From assembly GCA_030248215.1 (NCBI GenBank), contig JASANG010002504.1, positions 1-64,000 on the forward strand: a DNA stretch of 64,000 nt, written 5' to 3'. Shown piece by piece: positions 47,801 through 59,165 of the stretch. The first letter of the stretch is position 1, and each line of letters opens with the position of its first letter. This DNA comes from Enoplolaimus lenunculus. Lineage: Eukaryota > Nematoda > Enoplea > Enoplida > Thoracostomopsidae. Under the pieces are notes generated by a model. The model was not told the DNA's origin and ran no database searches. It saw only the letters and a list, made by a program, of their open reading frames with translations. The translations under genes were made by a program, and so were the position numbers.

Positions 47801-48003
47801 GCATGCTATATACGTGCTACTTAGCAAACGTACGCCTCCCAACTGGATCCGCTAGTGAATACGTCTCTAGTCAATAGGAGTTGAGTAGGGTTAGCCTTCT
47901 TAAAACCTATATCGAGCCACTTTACATATGTTTTGGACCGGCTTGTAAATGGTTTCAAATCCTCGCGTGGCCCACTTCTTAAAATATCACTCCTGTCTAA
48001 CAT
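44841..48003 (-). CDS. Unrecognised nuclear-like protein, 4 exons, 420 aa
   Basis: Exons 48003-47926, 47592-47533, 46304-45972 and 45632-44841 join in phase 0 at every junction with GT-AG introns. The ATG (48003-48001) has an in-frame TAA upstream and a 3' splice site 31 nt before it. The N-terminus (MLDRSDILRSGPREDLKPFT) leads to an acidic patch (SDDNDEEDY), then a helical region (residues ~50-160) with FIRSLSGFGALRSFKHGQC and TSHVLTVENACDKLINAVKN. The long last exon is Ser/Thr/Pro-rich, then basic (STRRPRKRSQF, RKMQRKRLQP, NKHQRKRQMKY), suggesting nuclear localisation. I do not recognise the family. The 9-kb region up to the next gene on this strand holds several MITEs. Confidence 0.72.
46462..46660 (+). 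mobile_element. TAAGCC-hexamer MITE, degraded, in intron
   Basis: CTCAAGCCAAAACCTAAGC, TTAGTATAAAGCCTAAAACT and a CTCTATTATCTTGTTAGTC segment follow the family order; a CATGGGCTAATATTC stands at the left. It lies in the intron before the 46304-45972 exon of the - strand gene. Confidence 0.5.
47097..47523. mobile_element. 427-bp TA-flanked MITE next to a splice donor
   Basis: Ends CTGTAGTAACCCGAATAAGA and the inverted CTCTTATTCGTGTCACTACAG, with TA on both sides (47095-47096, 47524-47525). Full-length relatives are at 58449-58891 and 50732-51108; broken ones start at 54126 and 8572. Inside are recurring phrases (AGAGTCCGTAAGCGGATAGA, AATAACAGTCCGT). It lies in an intron of the 420-aa gene, its right TA only about 5 bp past the GTAAGC donor begins. 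Confidence 0.9.
47736..47815. mobile_element. hAT-like end CAGCGGCGGATCCA
   Basis: CAGCGGCGGATCCAGAGATT and its following ~60 bp (to ACTGCATGCTATA) recur at 59361-59440. A CTGGATCCGCTAGTG at about 47843-47857 could be the partner end. CAGnGGCGGATCCA is a common hAT terminus. It lies in an intron of the 420-aa gene. Confidence 0.5.
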
Positions 48004-48264
48004 GCTTACTACGGCCAGCCTTTATCACAAACTACTAAAATAGTTTACCAGAAGTCTGAGACAAGGACAACAACATTCAAGTGTAATTCTGTTACACATT
48101 TTGCCTTGAAATAGAAACCAACTGCTATTTTAACATTAAACATTAAATTTGAATTATTAAAACTATTTCTAAGTATATATTGCCACCATTCCTATAAAAA
48201 CATTAAGGTTATATACGTTGGGATATATTCAATTAACATCATTTAACGATCTATTTCGTGACAA

Positions 48265-48440
48265 GAGGGGCGAAACGATGGTATAGACATATTCCTAAGC
48301 CTAGTCATCGGTGTAAGAACAGCCTATAACTAAGCCTAGGCTGAAGTCAAAACCTAAGCAAAAAAAGTAGTCTAAAGCTTAAGTTTACTGTAGTGTACTC
48401 CCGCGAACTAATGGCTCGCTCCTCAAAGTAGCATGGGTGC
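48265..48440 (+). mobile_element. TAAGCC-hexamer MITE
   Basis: GGTATAGACATATTCCTAAG, a hexamer tract, AGTCTAAAGCTTAAGTTTAC and CTCGCTCCTCAAAGTAGCAT in the family order. A second copy follows at about 48670-48845 (CCTAAGGCTAAGC ... GGAACATGGGCC), and shorter tracts occur at 49445-49520 and 50430-50525. Confidence 0.65.
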
Positions 48441-48845
48441 GACCGGATATCCGTCTCTGTCAAAAACATCGACATCCAGCTTCGGCTCCGGTAATTTTAC
48501 TTGCCGGATATTTTTTGAAAACTTCAAATAATTGAATCCATCATTTGTATATATGCTAGCTACAATGGATTGCATGTGCCCGTATACGTTCACATTTTTT
48601 ATTGGGTTAAAATAACGCTGGAAAAATGATAAAGGAAAATGTGACGAGTTTTATTTAACGAGTGTAACTGTATATATTTCAGAATATTCCTATTCCTAAG
48701 GCTAAGCATGGATTTCAGCGCAAAAATAAGCCTTTGACTAAGTCTAAGCCTAAGCAAAACTATGTTAATAGCATTAATTATAGCTACCTCCATTTTATAG
48801 TACCTACGAAAAACTGGATGTAGTTAAAAGGAACATGGGCCAAAC

Positions 48846-50592
48846 ATATATTGCAACTGAACGCAACGCTACATAAACATAGAATAGTGGAATAGGGTTA
48901 AAGTTTTAAAAATGTATCGGCGTGAGATGTTAGGCTTCGTCACATAAACAGTTTGGATACATACCTTAAGCCACGGAAGGAAGAACTGTTAGCTACGTAA
49001 TAATATTTGAATGCAATCTAGTATTAGATTTGAATTCATTATCCCGCTCCGACCGGATATTAGATTAACAAAATAGGCTTCAAGCTGACTCCAAAGCCTA
49101 AACGTAACCTTTAGGCGTAGGAAAACGGTTGTCTGCTATCCAAATAAGGTAGTGTTTGGAAAAAAGTAAATATAAAAGTTCACAGAAGTTTATGCAAATT
49201 GTTTAAAAATTAAAAAATGTCAATAACATTACAAAGCACACGTGAGGTCGTTTTTACACGCTTATCACATCTGTACGCATCTGTGTTATCCAAAGATCAG
49301 ATAAAATTCGCTCAGTATTAATAATCTATTTTATCAATCTTAGTGTTTTCGCATAACACTAATGTATTGTCAGTTTTAAAAAGTATCTTCTATATATAGT
49401 AAAGTGAATCCGCACGACAATTCGCCACCGGATAACTTCTCGGCCAATACTGTCGTATAAAGCCGACGAATAAATCTAAGCATAATCCTAAGCATAAGTT
49501 TAAGCCGAAACCTAATGGGCGCCGAACGTCGAGTCGATGAAAGTTCCGATTTGTTGTCGGTCGACGAGTTTGACGACGTCTCTGCTGTCTTCTAAGATAT
49601 ATGCATTATACAGAGCATCGAAACAACGTAGCTCCAGAACTGGCACAAAATCTTTGCCACCCCAGGATTATTCAATAAAATGCAACACACTAAACACTGT
49701 TCGATGCCCTTAAAATCACCGTATTCAAACCCGCCAGAAAATGTTTGAAATTTTCCGCCGATAAGTTTGTAACACAATTCGAAATTCTACCCCAAATCAT
49801 GCTCAAAGCACTTAGAAATCTGGTAGTTCCTGAATGTATAAGAACCAGCCACTTGACAAGCCTAAATGTAAATTCTAATACCAAGCCTGAGCCTAATAAG
49901 TCACCAGTTCCGCTGCCTCTCAGTTGACAAACCTTTTTCCGAAATGTAAGGGTTTGCGTCCAAGCCGTACAATAATTTGTATGACACCTCGTGAAATGCA
50001 ATAACTCAATCCAAGCAAATTGTATGTGACCGCAAGTAGAAGAAATATGATTCATCGGTTTGGAACGTACGGCCACCAGTCCGCTGGCTGCCGAGTATAA
50101 CAGACCTGTTCCCAGGTCACCTTACTGGGGAGAGGCTGAAAATTCGTCAGGAGGGGCATACAAAGGTTTTCGTTGACTATAAGCAAAGTTTAAAATATGG
50201 AGAGAACCCAAAATTTTTTCAGCGGGGGCTGAGCCCCCTTTCACTACGAGACCGGTGGGCAAAGATGACTACGCGGGTTCCAGAATCTGAAACAGAACCG
50301 ATATCAATAAACAAAGAATTCTTAGCGCCTAAAAGTTCATTTTGGTTGCCGTTTACTTCGCTCTCGACGTTTTATTGATCCTCATTTTAAGAAATGGCTT
50401 TTATTCACTTTCCCACACATTTAAAATTAAAACTTAGGCTTAGGCTTACATAACAGCAAAAGCAAAGTCGTAGACTTGGGCTAAGGTGCAACATTTCTAT
50501 ACCTTAAAGCCTAAACCTAAGTCTGCGGAGAAAGTGTACAATAGCCGAAAAAAGTTTTATGCTATACTCAATGAGCATTAATTTTTCCATTT
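48846..50592. other. Intergenic, two minus-strand open frames of doubtful status
   Basis: Between 49592 and 50076 two overlapping - strand frames (128 and 61 codons) are open, but they lie partly in TAAGCC-type repeat sequence and the acceptor nearby is inside the repeat. I could not build an exon with good sites on both sides. Nothing else is recognised. Confidence 0.35.
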
Positions 50593-53500
50593 TCAGACAA
50601 TTGTTTCTTTTAGCTGAGGTCTGCCAGAGCCGCGCCGTGATGTTTTTTGTCTGGGCTGTTTCCTAAAAAATAATTATGCCAAAACTCCTTTAGATACTCA
50701 TTTATTTTGATAACGTAAATAATCGGCTGTACTGTAGTGATTTGAATAAGGGGACTGATATTTAATTTGCCTCTTCAGATCACACCTGCTGTTCTTTGGT
50801 TACGGACCGTTATTTATTTTTAATTCAACCCAAAATGGTTGGGTCCAAAACCCTTCATTTTATGTAATTTTTTAGGCAGAACTGACTTGCTCCGATTCTT
50901 CTTGCTGTTTGCCATGTCCGTTAAATTTTTTTCTGGATTTGCTAAAGTCTATGCCGGTTGCCTAATTTGAGCAGTCTAATCCATTCGTATGCTTTGGTCT
51001 TTTCTCTGGACCAAAATTAGGACTCTATTAACTGATTCTAATTAGGGATACAAACCCGTCCTGATTGGTGCTCAAGACGGGGTCTCCCTCTTGTTCGGGT
51101 GACTACAGCATTCAGTATTGTGATATTAACGATGCACTTAACATTTCGAATACAACCAGGCTTGTAGCCAATATTGTTGAGGAACTTCATATATATAAAG
51201 GTTTTTGATGACTTAATACTAGCAAGATTGAAAATTTTCAACGTAGCCAAAATTCTTCCGGAGAACTGAACCCCGACACCCTTCTTGCTACGAGAGCGCT
51301 ACAAACAAGAGCAATCTTAGTTTTGTGACGTCATAATTATAATGCTGAACCGTAAAAACTTATAGATACTCAAATTATGCTTTCTAAGACCCTACCACAA
51401 TGGCCAAATTTTGCTTTTGATCTCTTGCTTACCCATTTGGTCTGTATTCTTTTACACGTACTGGTGGTTCCGGATCAGACTCGGAACGTGTCACCGCCAG
51501 TGGCCTTCTGGGTAGAAGCGGACCACCTCTACCAGCCAGCTTGACCCTAGGTTCCCCGCGGCCTCGGCGAATAGGAGTAAACGCAGATGCGCCACGGACG
51601 TATTCTTTAGGGATGCGATGGATCACAGGCGTTTTTTGCGAAGGTTCTTTCATTATCAGCGAAACTTCTCTATCTTCTTCCGTGATTTGTTCCGCCAAGT
51701 CGCTTGCAGGGGACGGAGAATCGTAAAGGGGGTTGTCAAGGAGTAGTGGCCTATAGTAGGCTTGAGATTCGACGCCAAGGGTTCGTTCTGTAATCAGAAA
51801 TAAGTTCTAATACGAATTTCAGAGAGAGCTTATGCCAACAACGAGCAAAAGATGCCATTATGATTTTAAAATTTTGATGGCCAAGTATGATTGACCACAA
51901 TCTTTTGCACTATGCACCGAAATCATCTTAATAGCTCCCTTTTTTACTTCTCCCTATTTAAGCAAAATCTTTTCACCCACCACATAGGAAAAGTTACTTT
52001 AATTGGGTATTCAGGTGGCTACCGTTCCCCTGAAACCTCCGCAATACCACAGAACGTTATAATTACCAGGAAGACGGATATGGATCCCATACCTCTTCCA
52101 GCGTAAGCAATCTATTATTTTAACAGTTAAAATTTATAACAAAGTTACTTTTAGTATGAGAACCGCTAGTGTGGGAAACTTGAAGGAGCGAACACCACAT
52201 ATCCGGCTTAGAGTCTTTTAAAAGGACACTGGGTTCGGAAACGCGGCAGCCGTCAGAACGAAAAGTAAAAATGCATCTAAGTACACTGCAAAAAATGGTG
52301 AGTCAAATTGACTCTCTCCGAAATATGCTTTTCCTGACTACACAAACTGAGTCAAATTCGACTCCGCCAGTGTCAAATTTGACTCACTGCGCGATTCAGT
52401 GAATCGAATTTGACTCTGGCGAAGTCGAATTTTGACTCAGTTTGTGTAGCCAGGAAAAGCCTATTTCGGAGAGAGTCAATTTGACTCACCATTTTTTGCA
52501 GTGTACTTTTTAACCCACATACTGAGACGTTCTATTTTAGATCATTCTTTGTCAATTGACAACGGAAAATATACTGAAATGTTTCCAATCCGCATTTCAG
52601 TTGCGTGGGAGAATGAAACAGTGCGCGGACAAAGACAATCTATCCAGCAGAATATGTTGAGGCAAGAGCAGGCATGCGGCCGCTGAATTATTTTAGTGTG
52701 AGGGTTATATCGTGCGTGTTATAAGTATACATAGTATGCGAGAGTGTCGAAAATGGCGAATATAATCTCTTAAAATTTAGACGTGAAAACTAAATAACAA
52801 TGATTATTCAGTAGGGCCCTGATAAATTCTATATATAGTACAAGAAACATTTTCTCGCTCGGTACGTTCGCTCACAATACCACCTTTCAAGTTATTTCGA
52901 CAGAAATGAAATCAAGGCTATACACTACATTAATACGACGCAGCTGTGAGGAACATCCCCGTCCGGATCCGACATTACATAGCTAAAACGAGTACTTACC
53001 AAGGTCTCGAAGAAGGATTTCAATTTGGTAATTATGATCGTATAAATCACGAAATATTTCTTCCAAAATGGACGTATCTGAAAAATATTTTTTAAGTTTA
53101 GTTTATAACTTATGTTTTAACAAAAACGCCGTGATACAAAGACAGGAAATTGTAACATGCGGATGGATGCATGGAGGCAAAACGAAACCTCGTGTTGATG
53201 CTGCATATCGGTTAAAACACTTTTGGCTTCAGTGGTCATCAGACTATCCCTTTCAAAAGTCACCTAGTGTACGCATGATACTGTGGAAGTTGCGTGAAAA
53301 ATGTTCATTCTGCTAGGGGTTGGGTGCATTGGGATTGAAAAAAGTTAGCTGGTCGTATTTTAATTCTGCACTCAGACAAGGTTAGGCTTGCTTAGAGCGG
53401 TCTCGCGGAAAACGTGACATTTTGACCCCATCGCCCGGAATTATTCCGCTTTTTTAGCGATAAGCTTTTATGTAACGAACCAATTCTTGCAGTTATATAC

Positions 53501-55027
53501 AGGATGCGAAATATATACGTAGCGGCATTCAAAGAAGGTCTCAACATCGTGGAGCGCAGGCGCTTTGATCCAATAAGAACCGGAAAATAAACACTCGAAC
53601 TGGCGTTCTAAAGTGACTTTTTGTCGGACACAACGGGGACCGAGAAGCCAGCCGTGCCCCCGGCGGCAAAGCTGACGTAACTGTTGAATCCGTTATGCAA
53701 GAGTGCACTCAAAATAATATTTCTGATATTTAAGAAAAATTTCTTGCATTTGAGAAATATGATTAGCAAGGTGCACTTGAAAAGTATTTCTGTTATAACA
53801 GAAATGTTTTCAAAAAACGTTTTGAAATAAAGTCTGAAAATAAACGTTTTCCAGTTGTTTTAAGAAAAATTGTCTTAAATATCAGCAAAACTTTTCAGAT
53901 TTGCCACAGAAAACACTTTTGTGAATAAATTCAGAAATACTTTTTTGTGTGATGTCTAGTCCTCGAAGAAGCGTGTTTTTTCTGCATTTGGCGATAAAAT
54001 TGTCCAGCTCTTCAAAAACCGAAAGACGATTAAAAATACCAGACTGAGTGGGTATGACTGCAAGGGCGACACAGGCAAACGACCACAACAGATCAACCAA
54101 AATTGACGTTTGACCTATACGTATACTGTAGTGGCCCGAATGAGTTTGGAGATACTAAAAGTGTGGGACCCAGATTTTGAGTTTGAATCAATTGGTTCTA
54201 TTTTGCTTATTAGTGTTAGTTAAGGGCAGAGTCCAAAATTACTAATTAGTCCATATATAAACGTCAACTACCCTAATTAGAACGCGTAATTTGATGCAGT
54301 ACTCAAGGTATCTACAGCAATATTCTCAAGTCTTAAAAGTATATTCCTAAAGTTATGAACGCATGATATGGAAAATGGCTGGTATAAGTTAAAGGAATAT
54401 GGTACAAATAAAGCGGAGTTGGATTAAAAACAAATAACTGTACTGTTGGTACATGTGATGTAACATGTGTGTATGTGCATAGTGTATGTAATGTAAGACA
54501 CATGCATACACGTGCACATATAGTACTAGAGAAAATTATAGTCGCCAATTGATGTAATGGGTAGGGCACTTGACTCGCGAGCGATAGGTAAGACGTTCGA
54601 TTCCCGGCATGGCCATATATTTCGAAGATATTAAAGTAAAAAACCACGTGTATTCGCAGTACTTCGAAGAAAGGGGTCTTCCCGACCGCGCTGTTCTGAC
54701 AAGACTTAGTAACTTTTTCCATTTTTTTTCGGGTCGCTGCAGTTCTTAACAGCCCGTAGCCAATCTTATTAGCAGATCATCTGTGTATTAAAACATCAAA
54801 TTGTGCCGTCGAATGATAAATTAGCTTACTTCGACTTTCCATAGAGTTATTTTTCTATTGAACCGAAACTAAGTTTGTGAACTTGTGAAATAAACAAAAC
54901 AAGTACGTAAATATCGAGTAATGAAATTGAAATTTAAAAAATTAAACTCCGTTAATGAACGGAATTAAGTAAAAAATGCATTCTTACTGTAGAATTTGTG
55001 CACAAGAGCAAAAATCCTTCGACTCAT
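50593..55027 (-). CDS. Unrecognised protein, 4 exons, 180 aa
   Basis: Exons 55027-54988, 53077-53000, 51787-51433 and 50662-50593; all introns are GT-AG and phases match (1, 1, 2). The ATG at 55027 follows a 3' splice site by 17 nt, and the gene ends in TGA at 50595-50593. The N-terminal ~45 residues (MSRRIFALVHKFYNTSILEE, then IFRDLYDHNYQIEILLRDLE) look amphipathic and helical, with a possible coiled coil. Next comes a motif-like QAYYRPLLLDNPLYDSPSP, then an Arg/Gly/Pro-rich tail (TPIRRGRGEPRVKLAGRGG; KTSRRGSGRPQ) that could bind RNA. I cannot assign a family. Introns carry several MITEs. Confidence 0.75.
50732..51108. mobile_element. TA-family MITE (relative of 47097-47523) in an intron
   Basis: Left end CTGTAGTGATTTGAATAAGG preceded by TA, right end CCCTCTTGTTCGGGTGACTACAG. 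Internal phrases (ACGGACCGTTATTTATTTTT, CTAATTAGGGATACA) match the family in inverted orientation. It lies in the last intron of the 180-aa gene. Confidence 0.8.
52284..52503. mobile_element. Palindromic TA-flanked MITE, copy 2
   Basis: CACTGCAAAAAATGGTGAGT on the left and its exact inverse on the right, flanked by TA. The arms pair almost throughout. Compared with copy 1 (2658-2867), both arms of this copy carry TTTTCCTG where both arms of the other carry CTACGGGA. It lies in an intron of the 180-aa gene. Confidence 0.9.
53706..53951. mobile_element. 246-bp MITE, copy 2
   Basis: Full-length match to 11139-11384, with ends CACTCAAAATAATATTTCTG and CAGAAATACTTTTTTGTGTG. The TA flanks are not preserved here. 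It is in the first intron of the 180-aa gene, next to an exon-like open stretch on the - strand (about 54047-53955) with a good acceptor but no donor. Confidence 0.8.
54545..54612 (+). repeat. tRNA-like sequence, probably SINE head
   Basis: TGATGTAATGGGTAGGGCAC resembles an A box, and ACGTTCGATTCCCGGC is a good B box 45 bp later. No acceptor stem pairs, so it is not a functional tRNA. The following ~80 bp contains AGTACTTCGAAGAAAGGGG and may be the SINE body. It lies in an intron of the 180-aa gene. Confidence 0.5.
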
Positions 55028-55044
55028 AGTTAGTGTTTTCTAAG

Positions 55045-57472
55045 CTGATGAGAGAGTAATACACGCTTTCTAAATCTGAACTCATCATGGGCGTAACCAT
55101 GATTTTTGTTTGGGGGGCCCACACAAATACTTTAAATATACAGCGTGTTAATCAATTTTCATCAATTAGCATGTGCAGCATGGTGCAAAACGGAACTGGA
55201 TTCTACCGAAATCGGAATCAAAACTACAAATTTTGTGTCAATACGTATAATTCGTATTAACAAATATGTTAATTTAGGGAAGCTGGCAACAATTTTCAAA
55301 AATGTCGCATCAACATATTGGCTTTCCTTTTGTTCTGCAAAGCTAAACTACAAACAATTATTCTTATTTTTAAAATAAAACGGTAGCTTTGTTTGTTTAG
55401 ATGTTGAGATCGAGAGAATTTTTATGCAACCAAAGTATGATTAAGTTAAAAATTGCAAAACTTCGATTCCGATTGATTGTGCAATCGGCAACGGATTCAG
55501 AACACGTTTTGAATTGGAATTCTAATCGGAATCAAAATTTCGGTTGCACCCTGATATACAGAAATCACAAACAGTACGATGTACTTTTGCAGATAAAGAA
55601 TCCTTCAGTCACTATAAAATTGTATATATACCGTTTCAAAGGTTCAGCTTCATTTTGCGAGTGGAGCAGGCAAATTTTTCAATAACAGCATTTACACTAG
55701 TCGTTTAGGCTTCGATGAACCTGTAGCAGAATTAAACCGGCCTCCCATTGGAGGGTCATGGGAAAGCGCTTCTAACGGCAATGCTCATTCATGTGGTAAA
55801 CTCTAGTATTTATTGGTCAGTAACAATCTTCTAAACCAAATGATCCGGTTATTCGTAGTAGAAATTTAATTACGGATATCCGAATAATTATCCGATAAAA
55901 ATTGCCGGATATCGGGATATGAACAAATATCCGATGTATATTACTACCTAACTTAGTTTAAAGATGTTATTTAGTTCGTTTTTATATGAAAAATCACCCT
56001 TATCTGACCCGTGATAGTGATCGAATATAAATTTATTAGATATAATACCAATAAAGCAAGGTCGGTTCAGTTAACAGAAAAGCATCAACAACTAGTGTGT
56101 GGGAGTCAAACGCACAGGACATTCTTGTTTCAATTTATTCAAAAATTTTTTTCCAAAACCATTTGGTGCCATGGCCCCCTTGGCGTTCCCTGGCTACCCC
56201 CTTGGAACTCATTTAAAAATGTTTATAAAATATAAGCGAAAACTTATTCCTAAACATAAGTGTAACTATGGTCAAGGCTAATTTCCTGAGCTTAGGCGTA
56301 GGAAGGCTTACTAGTTGTACAGACACTGGCTCTTTGTACACTTCCCACCCCGTATTTTGTTAGCTCTGGTTATGTGTAAACACGCAATAAGCCTCAGCGT
56401 AAGGATAAGCATATGCTAGAGATGTACAGGGGGCAGAGAGGTCGCCACTCCCTGTGAACTGATTGAAATCTTGGAACCATAATGGAATCATCGAAATCAA
56501 AACTTGTATTGTGATTTCGAATGAAAAATGTGACTTTCTTCTCGCTCGCTTCACGCGTCAGGTTTGGGTCGCGCGACGAAATTTCTCGTTTCCGCGCCGG
56601 TGTCTCACGCAATAAACATTCATGACTGGGCCACTGATCCCACAAAAATGTGGTGATCACTTGTCAGTATTTTACCAAAACATCCATGAAATTCTCCTGG
56701 AACCCCTTCGCCCCAAGAACAAATGTGTAAGCGCAAACAAACCCCCGTAGTATAATTACGTTGCTCAAATGCAAAGTATTCGACGGCTCGTATTTTCAAC
56801 TGTATACAACATCAACAAGGCCAGTTGCTAACGGATGTTATCGGTTAATTCAAAAAAAATTAAACATTCCTATACTTTTCGTATTAGAACTGTCAGTAAC
56901 ATTTTTAGAATGTAAAATCAATGGCATATCCAATTGGGCCACCGAGGTCTAGGTGCCCTAGAAAACATTGATTAAAAGCAAGATTTTATATTAAGCTGCT
57001 GTCTGGTTTCTCGCTGGCGAATTTTTTTACAATAAAATTTTATTTCGAGTCCACCCACTTTCAGAAATATTTGAATTCGCTACAACGAAAGTAATATAAG
57101 TGGTCATGGATATATTTATGTACTGAAATTTTATTAATAGCTTGGTGTAAGGCCGTGCGTACAGAATCGGTTCTATAGAACATCAACAATGTGTTTTCTA
57201 GCCAAATAGTTCAAAAAATATGATCGGATACAAATTCAAAACACAAAAATATTCTCTTCCTCCACTGCATCCGTTCGGTAAATACATGCAAACCTTGCAA
57301 CACAAAATGTTTATGGTTTGACAATCTATTAATACTGTTCTGGTAATTTGTGCTACACACAGTTGAGAATACTGCAACTGAAAAAAATTCGGTCCCATCA
57401 ACATTTCAATGATAAAATTTTTAAAAGTTTAGCCATATCATGATTTTCGAAAAAATTACAATTTTTCAAATA
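55045..57472. other. Intergenic; one coding-like open frame
   Basis: On the - strand 56660-56394 is an 88-codon frame (start GTG/ATG unclear) with protein-like composition (RKREISSRDPNLTREASEKK, then VTFFIRNHNTSFDFDDSIMV) and CpG-rich codons. No donor-acceptor pair links it to a neighbour, so it may be a decayed gene or an unplaced exon. At 55505-55555 there is a CGGTTGCACCCTG hAT-like end, and a GATATCCG-rich inverted stretch lies at 55870-55935. Confidence 0.35.
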
Positions 57473-59165
57473 TCATCGTCGAGTTTTCTTTCGCCGTGGG
57501 GGTGCGATCGGAGACTGACGATGAATGATATTCCGGTAGCCCCATGTCTCACTGCCTGACGGAGCACTATGCGGTCTCTTTGAATTTCCGGCTTGCTGTT
57601 GCATGTCTTGTTGCCGTCTACACGCGACTGCTATAGATCGGTCGTTTTTCAGGCTGAAATGGTAATATTTGAGATTACAGAAGAATCGTTAATATAAAGA
57701 CTTTAGCTACAGTTATTAATAAGACCGTTCAAAACTAAGGGCTGCGCTAAAAGGTATAAATGGATAGTAAAAATAACGGAAACTGAAACGGATAGTGATC
57801 AAAATAACGAAAATGGATACGGAAACAAAAAACGGATATTAAAGTATAAAAGTTTCAACAATTTTTTATTTTTCTGCGAACAAAATTTAGGCGTTTATAA
57901 ATTCACCAATCTTTCAAAAATCTCGAAGGAAAAGAGCGGATACATCGCAATTTGTAAGAGTTTAAATGAATTTCGTAATTTTTATTTCATTTGTAATCTG
58001 TAACAAAAAATGCGAGATATATACGTGATCTATAACCAATTTTGAACGTAAAAATAACATAATTTCCGTTATTTCTATAACGGAAACGGACATCGAGTTT
58101 TAGCGGAAACAGAAACGGATATCCGGTTTCACCCTGCTGCGCTATTCTTGCCGTACGGCGCCGCACGTTACTATCCGTGCCATACGGTACTGTGAGTGGG
58201 TAATTCGCGTACGATACGCGCCGTGCTGCATGGTGACGGACGTTATCGGACGGTGACAGATGGTGCCGTACGGCAGACGGGCGGCATTAAAATAATTACA
58301 AAGTATAGCACAACCTTTAGTTGTAGTAAAAATAAACGTAGTTTTGAACTTAGAAAAATTCGAACCAACAACAAAAAATAATTATTCCCCAAGCCATATC
58401 CTACAGGGTCATTACACGTCTATAATACTGAACCTACCATTTGTCGTACTGTAGTGACTCGAATAAGAGAGAGGTAATAAGAAGGGGTTCTCAAATCGAG
58501 ACCCAATCAATAGCAGTCCGTATCCCTAATGAGAGTCCGTAAGCGGATAGAGCCCTAAACCCTATTTGAGTCCATAAATGTCAATTATCCCTTATTGTAA
58601 TGCATAAATGACTCCAAGACCAAATAAAGTCGAGTTCGAATCTTTAAAGCGTACTTAATTTCTGAAAGTACATTCCTTAGTATAACCCTGCATTATCGCT
58701 CAAGTTTTTGACATAAGACAAATAAACGTTTAATTCAACGAATAATTGCGGCTCCGGATATACCTATCAGTAGCGAAAGATGGTGGAGCGTGGGTTAAAA
58801 ATAAATAACAGTCCGTAACCGAATAACGGGGGTACTCTCTCGAAAGGCCAAATAAATATCAATCCTCCACCTCTTATACGGCACACTACAGAAGTCGTGC
58901 AATAGATCCTCACTTCCTGTCAAACCATCTTAACCTAAGCCTAATCTTAAACCTAAACCTATGTAAATTTATGTCAAAATGGGGGTGCGTACAGGAACCC
59001 AGCTTACCAATCCGTGTCACTGCTTTCAGACTCAGAGCTTGTACTTGGTTGTCTAATATTAGGCTTGGGCAATTTCGGTGGGACCGCTGCATCATTTTGA
59101 ATTCGACTAAGTTTACTGTTTGGTATTTCGAACACTTCATCGCTTCCGCTACTCGTTGAAGACAT
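57473..59165 (-). CDS. Unrecognised small Ser-rich basic protein, 2 exons, 112 aa
   Basis: Coding exons are 59165-59008 and 57653-57473. The donor G|GTAAGC and acceptor TTTTTCAG-like (ATTTCAG) join in phase 2, and the sum is exactly 113 codons including TGA. The exon begins at 59191 after TTATTTCAG, leaving a 26-nt 5'UTR. The N-terminus is Ser-rich (MSSTSSGSDEVFEIPNSK; STSSESESSDTD), and the C-terminus is basic and proline-rich (HRQSPIAPPRRKKTRR), suggesting a nuclear or phosphorylated protein. The family is not recognised. The intron holds two transposon copies. Confidence 0.65.
57750..58137 (-). mobile_element. hAT-like non-autonomous element, copy 2, in intron
   Basis: Inverted relative of 11656-12075: GGATAGTAAAAATAACGGAA at one end, and GGAAACGGACATCGAGTTTT with GATATCCGGTTTCACCCTG at the other. 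The adjacent 58137-58275 is a G+C-rich stretch with several GCCGTACGGC-type palindromes, possibly another element. Confidence 0.6.
58449..58891. mobile_element. TA-family MITE, 443 bp, in intron
   Basis: Left end CTGTAGTGACTCGAATAAGA after TA; right end ACCTCTTATACGGCACACTACAG. It aligns along its length with 47097-47523 in the same orientation (AGAGTCCGTAAGCGGATAGA, TATAACCCTGCATTATCGCT, AATAACAGTCCGTAACCGAA). The right TA is not preserved. Confidence 0.88.

Noticed and set aside
49592-50076. Overlapping minus-strand frames as exons of the 420-aa gene
   Set aside because: Exon 1 of that gene, with an in-frame stop upstream of its ATG, was found at 48003; these frames lie farther upstream and in repeat sequence.
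51891-52110. Plus-strand exon-like stretch with acceptor TATTCAG and donor AGC|GTAAGC
   Set aside because: It lies in an intron of a minus-strand gene, and I could not find in-frame partner exons; the next open stretch (52540-52686) does not join in phase.
53068-53316. Plus-strand 82-codon ORF
   Set aside because: It overlaps the antisense of a well-supported minus-strand exon and has no splice sites or family motif.
53955-54047. Minus-strand exon-like stretch (FNRLSVFEELDNFIAKC) with acceptor CTTGCAG
   Set aside because: No donor follows before the MITE boundary, and the 180-aa gene joins without it; it may be a decayed exon, but I cannot support it.
55710-55800. Short stretch reading RPPIGGSWE, reminiscent of a retroelement integrase tail
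   Set aside because: Too short, with no other parts of such an element nearby; possibly a fossil crumb or chance.
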